From the NCBI RefSeq assembly GCF_007995055.1, contig NZ_VOQQ01000001.1:2029001-2093000 (forward strand): 64,000 bases of DNA, in the 5' to 3' direction. The notes beneath the pieces were generated by a model, which was given only the letters and a program-made list of their open reading frames with translations, had not been told where the DNA came from and searched no databases. This stretch comes from Sphingosinicella ginsenosidimutans (GTDB taxonomy: Bacteria; Pseudomonadota; Alphaproteobacteria; Sphingomonadales; Sphingomonadaceae). This document shows positions 42,382-51,407 of this stretch, piece by piece; the first letter of the stretch is position 1, and each line of letters begins with the position of its first letter. The position numbers were made by a program, and so were the translations under genes.

Positions 42382-45243
42382 GTGAGTGGACGTATTTTCC
42401 GTGCGGTGATGTGCGCGACCACGGCGATGTGCGCGGCTTCGGCGGCCTTGGGCCAAGCAGCGGCACCGCAGCCTGTTACGCCCGCGGCACCGGACGAGGA
42501 TTCGGGAAGCCAGGCCGCTTCCACGTCGACCGCGACATTGCCTTCGCCTGCGCCGGTTGCCGAGCAATCGTCCGGGGCGGATATCGTCGTCACCGGCAGC
42601 CGCATCGTGCGCAACGGCTATGATGCGCCGACTCCGGTCAGCGTCGTCACCCAGGACGAAATCCAGCAGGCGGCGCCGACCACGATCGCCGACTATGTAA
42701 ATCAACTTCCGGCTCTCGGCGGGTCGCAAACGCCCCGTTCCTCGGCCTCGACCATCGGCGGCGGCCTCGCCGGCGCAAACCTGCTCAATCTACGCAATCT
42801 CGGGCCGAACCGCACGCTTGTCTTGCTCAACGGCCGCCGCGTCACGCCGTCGACGATCACCGGCGCGGTCGATGTGAACACGATTCCGCAGGCCCTGGTG
42901 CAGCGCGTCGACGTCGTGACCGGCGGCGCCGCGGCGACCTGGGGCTCGGATGCCGTCAGCGGTGTCGTCAACTTCATCCTCGATACGAATTTCACCGGCC
43001 TGCGCGGCCAGGTGCAGGCGGGTATCTCGACCTATGGCGATGCCGAGTCGATCACCGCCGATCTCAGCTGGGGGCGCTCCTTCGGCGGTGGTCGCGGCCA
43101 TATCGTGGTCAGCGGCAACTTCTCCAGCTCCGGCGACGCCTATGTGCGCGAGCGGGGCTGGTACAGGAACGGGCAGTACAAATTCTTCCTGAATCCCGCC
43201 TACGCACCGGGCAACGGGCAGCCGCGCCAGCTGATCCTGCCCAATTCGACCGTGAACGCGACGCGCGAAGGCGTGATCATCTCCGGCCCGCTGCGCGGCA
43301 TCGCCTTCGACGCGGCTGGCAATGTGGCCACCGACAACTTCCCCTTCGGTAACGTGGAAAGCGGCTTCGTCCAGTCGGGCGGCACGGCGAATTACGACAT
43401 GACGCTCGACGTCCTGCAGACGTTGACGCCAATCACCCAGGGTTCGATCTTCGCCCACGCCAATTACGACATCACCGACGATGTGAGCTTTTTCGTCGAG
43501 GGCTCCTACGGGGATTCGCACACGCGGACCAATTCGGGCTATTTCTGGCGGGTCAATAACGAGCAAATCCAGATCGACAATGCCTTCCTGCCCCAGGAAG
43601 TGCGCGATCGGATGATCGACGCCGGGATCACGAGCTTCAATCTCTCCCACATCAATCCGGCGCTTGGCTGGCCGGAAGGCGTCAACGATCGCTCGCTGAT
43701 CCGCGGTGCCGTCGGCCTGAACGGCTCGTTCGGCAATTGGCGGTGGAACATCTACTACCAATATGGTCAGTCGCGAGTCCGTAACCGGGGCGAGAACAAC
43801 CTCATCCCGAGCCGGATTCTGAACGCCATCGATTCGGTGGAGGCTCCCGACGGATCGATCGTCTGCCGCTCGACGCTGACCAACCCGACCGACGGCTGCA
43901 TCCCCTACAATCCGTTCGGCAACCGGCCGTTGACCGATGCGCAGCGTGCCTATTTCGCGGGCACGTCGGACGCGCGCATCCGACTCGATCAGCATGTCGT
44001 CGAAGCGAGCCTCCAGGGCGATCTCATCCAGCTCCCCGCTGGCCCGGTGACGCTCGCGGTCGGCGCCGATTACCGGCGCGACAGCGGCGGCGTGATCTCC
44101 TCCGATCCGATCGGGACGGCCGGCCTCTGGTATGTCGCGAACGTCATCCCATTTCGCGGCGCGATCAACGTCAAGGAAGGCTTCGGCGAGCTCGCCGTGC
44201 CGGTGCTTCGCGACAGCGCGATCGGTTCCCTCAACCTGAACGGCGCGGTGCGCTACACCGATTATTCGACCAGCGGCAGCGTCGCGACCTGGAAAATCGG
44301 TGGTTCGTGGGCGCCGGTCAGGGATGTCGAATTCCGAGTGACGCGCTCGCGGGACATCCGCGCGCCGAATCTCAGCGAACTGTTCTCGCAGGGAACGACG
44401 CTGGTCCAGTTCCTCACCGATCCGCTGCGCGGAAATGCAAGCAGCGCGGTGCTGCAGACGACCTCGGGCAATCCGAACCTGCAGCCGGAACGGGCCAATT
44501 CGTTGACGCTCGGCGCCGTGCTGCGGCCGCGCTTCCTGCCGGGCTTCTCCGCGTCGATCGACTATTACGATATCAAGATTTCCGATGCGATCGCGACCAA
44601 TTCCTCGCAGGTGATCGTCAATCTCTGTTCGGCCGGCAATCAGCTCTTCTGCTCGGCGGTCACGCGCGACGCCAACAATGTGATCACCGCGGTGCAGGTG
44701 GTGCCGTTCAATGCGCGATCGGAAAATGCGCGCGGTATCGACTTCGAGCTCAGCTACCGGACACGCCTTGCCGGCGGCTCGTTCGATATTCGCGGCCTCG
44801 TCAACTATGTCGACCGCCTCGAGATCGTGAATCCGACCAACGTGGTCAGCCGGGCCGGAGAGGTCGGCAACAATCTCGGCGTCTCGCAAGGCGTGCCGCG
44901 GGTGCGCGCGCTCGTCACCGGGACCTGGAATTCGGATCCGGTGACGCTGCAGCTCAAGGGTCGCTTCATCGGCTCGGCGGCGATCGAGAAGGATTTCACC
45001 AGCGCCGATATCAATATCAACCATGTGCCGGCGATCTTCTACCTCGACGGGTTCGCATCCTATAATCTGGGGCTGTTCGGCGGACGGACGGAACTCTTCG
45101 TTGCGGTTGACAATATCCTCAACACCGCGCCGCCGGTCGACGTGTCGCAGGACACCCAGATCGCGCAGGCCTCCGGAACCAACCTGTTGATCTATGACGG
45201 CGTGGGCCGGATGTTCCGGGCGGGCGTGCGCTTCCAGTTCTGA
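42382..45243 (+). CDS. TonB-dependent outer-membrane receptor
   Basis: A 953-residue outer-membrane receptor. Signal peptide RIFRAVMCATTAMCAASAALGQA, then a long Ala/Pro/Ser spacer (about residues 25-65), a TonB-box-like GADIVVTGSRI, the plug (DYVNQLPALGG, LLNGRRVTPST, VDVVTGGAAATWGSDAVSGVVNF) and a barrel ending in FRAGVRFQF. The GTG start at 42382 follows GGGGAGG by seven bases; the upstream ATG would remove the signal peptide from the N-terminus. Its stop overlaps the EthD gene (TGATG), so receptor and EthD protein are co-translated. It probably takes up the substrate of the Rieske island. Confidence 0.91.
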   Translation: MSGRIFRAVMCATTAMCAASAALGQAAAPQPVTPAAPDEDSGSQAASTSTATLPSPAPVAEQSSGADIVVTGSRIVRNGYDAPTPVSVVTQDEIQQAAPTTIADYVNQLPALGGSQTPRSSASTIGGGLAGANLLNLRNLGPNRTLVLLNGRRVTPSTITGAVDVNTIPQALVQRVDVVTGGAAATWGSDAVSGVVNFILDTNFTGLRGQVQAGISTYGDAESITADLSWGRSFGGGRGHIVVSGNFSSSGDAYVRERGWYRNGQYKFFLNPAYAPGNGQPRQLILPNSTVNATREGVIISGPLRGIAFDAAGNVATDNFPFGNVESGFVQSGGTANYDMTLDVLQTLTPITQGSIFAHANYDITDDVSFFVEGSYGDSHTRTNSGYFWRVNNEQIQIDNAFLPQEVRDRMIDAGITSFNLSHINPALGWPEGVNDRSLIRGAVGLNGSFGNWRWNIYYQYGQSRVRNRGENNLIPSRILNAIDSVEAPDGSIVCRSTLTNPTDGCIPYNPFGNRPLTDAQRAYFAGTSDARIRLDQHVVEASLQGDLIQLPAGPVTLAVGADYRRDSGGVISSDPIGTAGLWYVANVIPFRGAINVKEGFGELAVPVLRDSAIGSLNLNGAVRYTDYSTSGSVATWKIGGSWAPVRDVEFRVTRSRDIRAPNLSELFSQGTTLVQFLTDPLRGNASSAVLQTTSGNPNLQPERANSLTLGAVLRPRFLPGFSASIDYYDIKISDAIATNSSQVIVNLCSAGNQLFCSAVTRDANNVITAVQVVPFNARSENARGIDFELSYRTRLAGGSFDIRGLVNYVDRLEIVNPTNVVSRAGEVGNNLGVSQGVPRVRALVTGTWNSDPVTLQLKGRFIGSAAIEKDFTSADININHVPAIFYLDGFASYNLGLFGGRTELFVAVDNILNTAPPVDVSQDTQIAQASGTNLLIYDGVGRMFRAGVRFQF

Positions 45244-45890
45244 TGTTGAAGGTCATGGGACTCATCCGGCGGCGGCCCGATTTGCCGCTGGATGAGTTCC
45301 GCCTGCATTGGCGCACGATCCACCGCGGCCTGGCGCTGCGTCTGGCCGAAGCTGGATACATGCGCGGATATGTCCAGAACCATCGTCTCGACATAGCGGC
45401 GCCGGGGCTCCGCATCGTCGCCGACGGCGTGCCGGAGCTCTGGTTCGCCGATGCCGACGCGTTCGCCGGGATGCGTGGGAGCCCGGCGCTGCGCGAGGGG
45501 GCTTATCAGGACGAGCCGGCCTTCATGGACATTGCCGATTACCGCTCGCAGCTGCTCGACGATGAAACCGGAACGGGCGCCAGCCGCCGGGATTGCGTCG
45601 GATTGCTCAAGGCGATCCTGTTCCTGCGCGACGGGGAAGGCGGGATGCCGCTCGACGGCGCGGTCCGCCATGCGCGACAGGAGGCCCGCCGGCTCGACCT
45701 CCCGATCCGGCTGGCGGATTATGCCGCGGTCGAGACGAGCTGGTGGGCCGACCTGGACAGCTTCCGCCGCGCATGGAGCGCGCACGAGCGTGCGGTGGAC
45801 GGCCTGATCGCCGAGGAGCGGGTCGTCTTCTGGCCGGGCGATCCGGCACCGCCGGCCGATTGGCGGCCGATCCCGCAAATCCGCGCCTAG
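45243..45890 (+). CDS. EthD-domain protein (dimeric alpha/beta barrel)
   Basis: A 215-residue cytoplasmic protein. The first 100 residues fit the EthD domain: MGLIRRRPDLPLDEFRLHWRTIHRG, then YVQNHR and VPELWFADADAFAG. The second half (LLKAILFLRDGEGG onward, with FRRAWSAHERAVDGLI) looks like a degenerate second copy of the same ferredoxin-like fold. EthD proteins are small non-metal proteins needed beside some monooxygenases, with unclear activity. It overlaps the TonB receptor stop by one base and converges on a SnoaL-like gene with a four-base overlap of stops. Confidence 0.82.
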   Translation: MLKVMGLIRRRPDLPLDEFRLHWRTIHRGLALRLAEAGYMRGYVQNHRLDIAAPGLRIVADGVPELWFADADAFAGMRGSPALREGAYQDEPAFMDIADYRSQLLDDETGTGASRRDCVGLLKAILFLRDGEGGMPLDGAVRHARQEARRLDLPIRLADYAAVETSWWADLDSFRRAWSAHERAVDGLIAEERVVFWPGDPAPPADWRPIPQIRA

Positions 45891-46381
45891 AAATAGGATG
45901 CGTCGTCGGGCGCGCGGAGCCCGACCCGGGTGAACCGCGCGAAACGGCCTTCGGTCTCCATCGTCGAGGTCTCGGTCTCGTTCCAGTCCATGACATAGCG
46001 GCGATGTTCGATGCGCCAGCCCGCTTCGGTCCGGATCAGCCGATCGAGATATCGGCCGCCCACGACCATGCGAGTCCAGCCGGCCTCGGCCCGAAAGCGG
46101 TGGTATGCCGTGCAGACGGTCTCGGCGGTGGCGCGGTCGCCGTCGAGCGCCACCAGGCTGTTTGAAAGCGCATGTTGGGTGCGGTCCATGTCCAGCAGGC
46201 GATCCAGCAGCCCACGACTCCATTCGGCCGCGTCCACCTCGCCGGAGCCATAGTCCACGATCGCGCCGGGCGCCCAGACACCGATCAGCAGGTCCAGATC
46301 GCAGCGGTCCACGGCCCGCGCATAACGGACCAGCAGATCGGCAATCTCGTGACGGTCCGAGAGCTGTTCGAGCGTTGACAT
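45887..46381 (-). CDS. SnoaL/NTF2-like small protein (1)
   Basis: A 164-residue protein of the SnoaL_4 type. EIADLLVRYARAVDRCDLDLL is the first helix-strand unit, DMDRTQHALSN the central one, and VVGGRYLDRLIRTEAGWRIEHRRYVMDW the characteristic C-terminal sheet. The fold is the one of the beta subunit of ring-hydroxylating dioxygenases. It is divergent from a second SnoaL-like gene that precedes a Rieske alpha subunit. Start 46381 follows AGGGG by seven bases. A dehydratase, an isomerase or a structural partner are all possible. Confidence 0.8.
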   Translation of the reverse strand: MSTLEQLSDRHEIADLLVRYARAVDRCDLDLLIGVWAPGAIVDYGSGEVDAAEWSRGLLDRLLDMDRTQHALSNSLVALDGDRATAETVCTAYHRFRAEAGWTRMVVGGRYLDRLIRTEAGWRIEHRRYVMDWNETETSTMETEGRFARFTRVGLRAPDDASYF

Positions 46382-46406
46382 GGCATTCCCCTGCGTCAAT
46401 AAAAGA

Positions 46407-46432
46407 CAGGATATCCTGACGGTTATATCCTG
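46407..46432. promoter_or_regulatory. Perfect 12-base palindrome plus half-site
   Basis: CAGGATATCCTG (46407-46418) is a perfect palindrome, and its half ATATCCTG recurs at 46425-46432. It sits between the divergent SnoaL-like genes at 46381 and 46476. The core GATATCCT also occurs in the divergent region at 42183. Confidence 0.5.
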
Positions 46433-46475
46433 GATTGAGCCGATCGCAATGGCGACGCAGACCGGAGAGGCGCTT

Positions 46476-47003
46476 ATGACATCGATCGACCCGGTCTTCG
46501 CCGCGCTTGCGGATCGGATCGCGATCCAGGATTGCGTCGCGCGCTATATGCGCGGGCAGGACCGGCTCGATGCGGCGCTCCAGAAGGGCGCCTTTCATCC
46601 TGACGCCAAGGTCGATTACGGCTTTTTCGTCGGTTCCGCGGCCGAGTTCGTCGACTTCGCCCAGACCCTGCTCGCCCGGTACCACGCGACCTGGCACATG
46701 ACCGGCCAGATGTTGATCGAAATCGACGGCGACCGAGCGACCGGCGAGATCTATTTTCATGCCTGGCACCGTCGGGACGGCGACGAGGGACCGCAGGACC
46801 TGCAGATCGCCGGCCGCTATCTCGACGTCTACGAGCGCCGCGACGGGCGCTGGGCCATCGTACATCGGCGCGAGGTGGTCGACTGGACACGCAGCGATCC
46901 GGCCGCCGACGACTGGTTCGATCGGACCCCCGCGGCGCTGCGCGGCGGCCGCAAGGGCAATGATCCAAGCGATATCATCGGAGAGTCCCATGGACCAATT
47001 TGA
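46476..47003 (+). CDS. SnoaL/NTF2-like small protein (2), paired with Rieske oxygenase 1
   Basis: A 175-residue SnoaL_4-type protein: ALADRIAIQDCVARYMRGQDRLD, HMTGQMLIEIDGDRATGEIYFHAWHRR, and QIAGRYLDVYERRDGRWAIVHRREVVDW. GGAGAGG lies five bases before the ATG at 46476; a start at 46449 is possible. It overlaps the start of the Rieske alpha gene by 14 bases, so the two are made together. With no classical beta subunit nearby, this NTF2-fold protein is a candidate partner of the oxygenase. Confidence 0.82.
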   Translation: MTSIDPVFAALADRIAIQDCVARYMRGQDRLDAALQKGAFHPDAKVDYGFFVGSAAEFVDFAQTLLARYHATWHMTGQMLIEIDGDRATGEIYFHAWHRRDGDEGPQDLQIAGRYLDVYERRDGRWAIVHRREVVDWTRSDPAADDWFDRTPAALRGGRKGNDPSDIIGESHGPI

Positions 47004-48354
47004 ACTCGATCCCGGCGCGCACCGCTGTCCGGGGCCCAGCACGCGCGACATCATTCTCGCCGACGGGCAGGACGTGCCGGAGGCACTGGTCACGGAGGCG
47101 CCCAAATATCTGGGCTCCGACGACGTCTCTTACGAGCGATACTATAGCCGCGAGATCTTCGATCTCGAGATGAAGAAGCTGTGGCCGAAGGTCTGGCAAT
47201 GGGCTTGCCGCGAGGAGGAACTACGCGAGCCGGGCGACTATGTGACCTATGAGGTCGGCCCCCATTCACTGATCGTCATGCGCGGCGAAGACAATCGGAT
47301 CCGCGCCTTCTACAATGCCTGTCTCCACCGCGGCACCCAGCTGCGGCGGCCCGGCGACAGCGGCTGGACGCCGGACCTGCGCTGTCCCTTCCACGGCTGG
47401 ACCTGGACGACCGAGGGCGCGCTGAAATCGATCCCCTGCCGCTGGGATTTTCCGCATGTCGAGGACGCGGCCTTCCGCCTGCCCGAAGCGAAGGTCGGCA
47501 CCTGGGGCGGCTTCGTCTTCGTCAACATGGACGAGAACGCGCCCCCGCTGGAGGATTTTCTCGGAGTCATTCCCGATCACATGCGCGACGGTTGGGACAT
47601 GCAGAAGCGCGCGGTCTACCTGCACGTCCAGAAAGAGCTCGACACCAACTGGAAGGCCGCCCAGGAAGCGTTCCTGGAAGCCTATCACGTCTACGAGACC
47701 CATTCGCAGAACCTGCCCTTCGCCGGGGACGCCAACGCCCAGTATGACGTCTTCGACGATCATGTGACGCGCTTCGTGCACACCCACGGCGTCCCGAGCC
47801 CTCATTATCCGCATGCCCAGACGGAGCAGGAGATCGCGGACAAGATGCACCTGCCGGCCGGCACCGTCGTGCCGGAGGGCCGCACCGCGCGCTCGGTGGC
47901 GGCCGAATGGCGGCGGACCAATCTGGGCGCGAAATGGGGCCTCGATCTCTCGGCCTATTCGGACAGTGAGATGCTCGATTCGATCGAATATCACCTGTTC
48001 CCGAACATGTGCATCTTCCCGGGTATCTCGCTGTCGATGGTCTATCGCTTCCGTCCGATCGGGATGGACCCGGGCCGGACCCTTTTCGACATTCTCTTCC
48101 TGCGCCCGCTGAAGGATGGCGAGGAGCATCCCGATCCGGTTGCGCCGGTGCGTATCGGGGCGGAGCAGAGCTATTGCGACGCGCCGGGGCTGGAGGGCTG
48201 GCTCGGCGCGACATTCGATCAGGACACCGACAATCTCGTCCGCCAGTATCGCGGCTTTCAATCCTCGAAGAAGCGCGGCGAGACGCTCGGCAACTATCAG
48301 GAATCGCGCATCCGGCACTTCCATCAGGTGCTGGACGCCTATCTCGCGCGCTAG
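46990..48354 (+). CDS. Rieske non-heme iron oxygenase alpha subunit (1)
   Basis: A 454-residue oxygenase. The Rieske [2Fe-2S] ligands are Cys111/His113 (ACLHRG) and Cys132/His135 (RCPFHGW). The catalytic iron motif is EAYHVYETH with His233 and His238; the residue that bridges to the neighbouring Rieske centre is Glu230, where naphthalene dioxygenase has Asp. It uses O2 and electrons from a ferredoxin to hydroxylate or demethylate an unknown, probably cyclic, substrate. The ATG lies inside the upstream SnoaL-like gene. It is followed by a convergent quinone-oxidoreductase-like gene with a one-base gap. Confidence 0.9.
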   Translation: MDQFELDPGAHRCPGPSTRDIILADGQDVPEALVTEAPKYLGSDDVSYERYYSREIFDLEMKKLWPKVWQWACREEELREPGDYVTYEVGPHSLIVMRGEDNRIRAFYNACLHRGTQLRRPGDSGWTPDLRCPFHGWTWTTEGALKSIPCRWDFPHVEDAAFRLPEAKVGTWGGFVFVNMDENAPPLEDFLGVIPDHMRDGWDMQKRAVYLHVQKELDTNWKAAQEAFLEAYHVYETHSQNLPFAGDANAQYDVFDDHVTRFVHTHGVPSPHYPHAQTEQEIADKMHLPAGTVVPEGRTARSVAAEWRRTNLGAKWGLDLSAYSDSEMLDSIEYHLFPNMCIFPGISLSMVYRFRPIGMDPGRTLFDILFLRPLKDGEEHPDPVAPVRIGAEQSYCDAPGLEGWLGATFDQDTDNLVRQYRGFQSSKKRGETLGNYQESRIRHFHQVLDAYLAR

Positions 48355-48355
48355 C

Positions 48356-49327
48356 TCAGGGCCGCAGCACGACCTTTCCGAACTGGCTCCCCGTCTCGAG
48401 CCAGGCGTGCGCGGCGCCGGCCTGTTCGAGCGGGAAGCTCTTGTCCACGGGCAGGCGAATTCGGCCTTCGGTGAACCAGGGCCAGGCCTGCGCGGCGATG
48501 GCCGCCGTCAGCCGCGCCTTCTCGTCGGCCGGCCGCCCGCGCAGGGTCGATGCGGTCAACGTCAGCCGCTTGAACATGAGCTGCAGCAGATCGGTCTCGA
48601 CAAGGTTGCCGCCGAGCGTCGCGATCTGAACGAGCCGCCCGTCCGGATTGAGCGCGTCGATGTTGCGGCGGAAATAGTCGCCGCCGATGATGTCCAGCAC
48701 GACGTCGGCGCCGCCCGCTGCCCGCGTCGCGGCGGAGAAATCCTCGCTGGCGACGTCGATGGCGATGTCGGCGCCGAGGCTCAGCGCCTTTTCGGCCTTT
48801 TGCGCGCCGCGCGCGGTCGCGATCACCCGGGCGCCGGCGGCCTTCGCCATCAGGATCGCGGTCGTGCCGATGCCGCTGTTGCCGCCGTGGATGAGGGCCG
48901 TCTCGCCGGCCGTCAGCCGGCCCCGTTCGAAAAGGTTGGTGAAGACGGTGAAGACCGTCTCGGGCAGGCCGCCCGCTTCTTCCAGGCTCATCCGATCCGG
49001 CACCGGCAGCGCGTGGCGCGCATCGACCACCGCATATTCGGCATATCCGCCGCCGGGCAGCAACGCCGCGACGCGATCGCCCTCCCGCCACCGATCCACG
49101 TCCGCGCCGACCGCGGCGACAGTGCCGGCAACCTCCAGACCCATCACCTCGGACGCGCCCGGGGGAGGAGGATAATTCCCCTCGCGCTGGGCGATGTCGG
49201 GCCGGTTGACGCCCGCCGAGACGACCCGGATCAGGATTTCGTGCGCCTTCGGGGACGGTCGGTCGACCTCGGCGACGAACAGGTCATCCGCCGTCCCTTT
49301 TCCGCCACGAATCTGGACTGCACGCAT
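48356..49327 (-). CDS. Zinc-type NAD(P)H:quinone oxidoreductase (MDR family)
   Basis: A 323-residue medium-chain dehydrogenase of the quinone oxidoreductase (PIG3/QOR) type: VVSAGVNRPDIAQREGNYPPPPGAS at the start, GGGYAEYAVV, and LIHGGNSGIGTTAILMAKAAGA as the NADPH-binding motif. The structural zinc cysteines are absent, as usual for this subgroup. It reduces quinones or alpha,beta-unsaturated carbonyls. It is divergent from Rieske gene 2 and convergent with Rieske gene 1. ATG 49327 follows GAGAGGAG; a TTG at 49333 is the alternative. Confidence 0.88.
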   Translation of the reverse strand: MRAVQIRGGKGTADDLFVAEVDRPSPKAHEILIRVVSAGVNRPDIAQREGNYPPPPGASEVMGLEVAGTVAAVGADVDRWREGDRVAALLPGGGYAEYAVVDARHALPVPDRMSLEEAGGLPETVFTVFTNLFERGRLTAGETALIHGGNSGIGTTAILMAKAAGARVIATARGAQKAEKALSLGADIAIDVASEDFSAATRAAGGADVVLDIIGGDYFRRNIDALNPDGRLVQIATLGGNLVETDLLQLMFKRLTLTASTLRGRPADEKARLTAAIAAQAWPWFTEGRIRLPVDKSFPLEQAGAAHAWLETGSQFGKVVLRP

Positions 49328-49373
49328 CGTCAATCTCCTCTCAACGGTGCTTTGGCGGGGCTCGTTTCAAAAA

Positions 49374-49387
49374 ACAATCAGGATTGT
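49374..49387. promoter_or_regulatory. 14-base inverted repeat between divergent genes
   Basis: ACAATC and GATTGT are exact inverted copies around AG, in the 131-base region between the oxidoreductase (starts 49327) and Rieske gene 2 (starts 49459). It could be an operator for both. Confidence 0.45.
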
Positions 49388-49458
49388 CTTTATTTTGGGC
49401 CGGTGCCATGATGCGGCTCGCGAAGGCATTTCCGTCCTGAGCTGTTTAGGAGACCTTG

Positions 49459-50835
49459 ATGACCGACGATCCGAGGGTGCCGGACGTGCCTGAATCATCA
49501 GGCAAGGCGCCGACGGTGACCTGGGACAGCCTCGCATCGCTGGATAGTCGGCCAGTTCCCGATTTCCTGCTGGAAAATGCGCGGGTCGAGATGGACGACG
49601 CGCCGCTGGACGTCGAGCGTTACACCGATCCCGGCTTCTTTCGGGCGGAATGCGAGAAGATGTGGCCGAACGTTTGGCAGTTCGCCGCCCGTCAGGAGGA
49701 GATGCCGGAGCCGGGCGATTACGTTCTCTATGAAAATGCCGGCCGCTCCTATCTCGTCACCCGCCAGGCGGACGGGTCGGTCCGCGCCTTCCACAATGTC
49801 TGCCTCCACCGCGGCCGCAAGCTGCGGACCGAATCGGGCTGGGCCAGCAATTTCCAATGCCCCTATCACGGCTTCACCTGGGAAACGGACGGATCGCTGA
49901 AGCGGATTCCCTGCCAGTGGGATTTCAGCCATCTCGACGGACAGGATCTGTCGTTGCCCGAGGCCCAGGTCGGCCAGTGGGGCGGCTATATCTTCATCAA
50001 GGAGGCCGAGGGCGGGCCGACGCTGGAGGAGTTTCTCTCCCCCCTTCCGGAACATTTCGCGCGATGGCGGCACGAGGATGCCTATACGACCAGCTGGGTC
50101 GCGAAGGTCGTTCCCGCCAACTGGAAAGCCTGCGCGGAGGCGTTCATGGAGGCCTATCACGTCTCCACGACCCATCCGCAGATCATGGCCTTCACCGGCG
50201 ATGTGAACTCCAAATACAATCTCTACGGCGACAATGTGAACCTTGCGATCACGCCCTTCGGCGTGCTCTCGCCAACGCTCGGGGACAGCGCCGACGAGCA
50301 GGAGATCATCGACAATTTCCTCAAATATAACGGCCGGGTGGTGACGCCGGGAACGACGATCGACGTGCCGGAGGGCAAGACCGCGCGGGCGACGATGGGC
50401 GATTTCAACCGCCGCCGCTTCGGCGAACTGTTCGGCCGCGACCTCGATCATGCGAGCGACGCCGAGGTGCAGGACGCCTTCACCTACAATGTCTTCCCGA
50501 ATTTCTCGCCCTGGGGCGGCTTCCAGCCGACCGTGGTCTACCGCTGGCGCCCGTGGCACGATCATCGCCACACGTTGATGGAGGTGCGCCTGCTCGGCCG
50601 GCTCAAGCCCGGCGAGACGGCGCCGGTGCCGGCCATGACCTTTCTCGAACCGCATGAGAGCTTTGCCGACCATCTTGGCCAGCTCGGCGCGATCCTCGAG
50701 CAGGACATGCACAATCTGCCCCATGTCCAGACCGGCATGGAGGCTTCGAAGACCCGCAAGCTGCAGCTTGCCCACTATCAGGAGAGTCGAGTCCGTCACT
50801 TTCACCGGACGCTCGACAGCTACCTGGCACGTTAA
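49459..50835 (+). CDS. Rieske non-heme iron oxygenase alpha subunit (2)
   Basis: A 458-residue oxygenase related to subunit 1. Rieske ligands are Cys115/His117 (VCLHRG) and Cys134/His137 (QCPYHGF). The iron motif EAYHVSTTH gives Glu231, His234 and His239. The central region LEEFLSPLPEHFARW resembles subunit 1 (LEDFLGVIPDHM), suggesting common descent. AGGAG lies six bases before the ATG. It is followed by a SnoaL-like gene, an SDR and a third Rieske gene on the same strand, likely one operon. Substrate unknown. Confidence 0.9.
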   Translation: MTDDPRVPDVPESSGKAPTVTWDSLASLDSRPVPDFLLENARVEMDDAPLDVERYTDPGFFRAECEKMWPNVWQFAARQEEMPEPGDYVLYENAGRSYLVTRQADGSVRAFHNVCLHRGRKLRTESGWASNFQCPYHGFTWETDGSLKRIPCQWDFSHLDGQDLSLPEAQVGQWGGYIFIKEAEGGPTLEEFLSPLPEHFARWRHEDAYTTSWVAKVVPANWKACAEAFMEAYHVSTTHPQIMAFTGDVNSKYNLYGDNVNLAITPFGVLSPTLGDSADEQEIIDNFLKYNGRVVTPGTTIDVPEGKTARATMGDFNRRRFGELFGRDLDHASDAEVQDAFTYNVFPNFSPWGGFQPTVVYRWRPWHDHRHTLMEVRLLGRLKPGETAPVPAMTFLEPHESFADHLGQLGAILEQDMHNLPHVQTGMEASKTRKLQLAHYQESRVRHFHRTLDSYLAR

Positions 50836-50876
50836 GGCCGACAGCCGGCGACCCGGCGGGCAGGAGAGGAACGAGG

Positions 50877-51407
50877 ATGGACGACGCGTTGCAGATATTG
50901 CTCGACAAGCAGGCCTGCGTGGAGCTGGTTTACCGCTTCGCGCGCGGTCTTGACCGCTGCGACGAGGCCATTGTGCGCTCGGTTTTCCATGCCGACGGCA
51001 CCGACGACCACGGCCAGTTCAAGGGAACCGTCGACGAATTCGTCGCCTGGGTGTTTCCGGTGCTCGCAACGATGGAACGGACCCAGCACGTGATCGGCAA
51101 TGTGCTCGTCGAAGTCGATGGCGATCGTGCCTGGGCGGAAAGCTATTTCGTCGCTTATCACGATCTCGTGAACGCGTATGGCGGATCGCTGCGCACCACG
51201 GTGGCCGGCCGCTATCTCGACCGCTTCGAGCGTCGCGGCGGCGAATGGCGAATCTCGCACCGAAAGTTCGTCTCCGACTGGAGCGCGTCCGATGCGCGCA
51301 GCGATATGTGGGACCGCGAGGCGCCCGGGCCCCGGATCTTCGGTCGGCGTGATCGCGACGATCCGCTCTATGCCGAAATGGCGCGCACGCAGAAGGTGAC
51401 GGCATGA
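50877..51407 (+). CDS. SnoaL/NTF2-like small protein (3)
   Basis: A 176-residue SnoaL_4-type protein: LLDKQACVELVYRFARGLDRCDEAIV, TMERTQHVIGNVLVEVDGDRAWAESYFVAYH, and VAGRYLDRFERRGGEWRISHRKFVSDW. It lies 41 bases after Rieske gene 2 and overlaps the SDR start by four (ATGA). It resembles the two SnoaL-like proteins at 45.9-47 kb, so these look like paralogues kept next to oxygenases. Confidence 0.83.
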   Translation: MDDALQILLDKQACVELVYRFARGLDRCDEAIVRSVFHADGTDDHGQFKGTVDEFVAWVFPVLATMERTQHVIGNVLVEVDGDRAWAESYFVAYHDLVNAYGGSLRTTVAGRYLDRFERRGGEWRISHRKFVSDWSASDARSDMWDREAPGPRIFGRRDRDDPLYAEMARTQKVTA

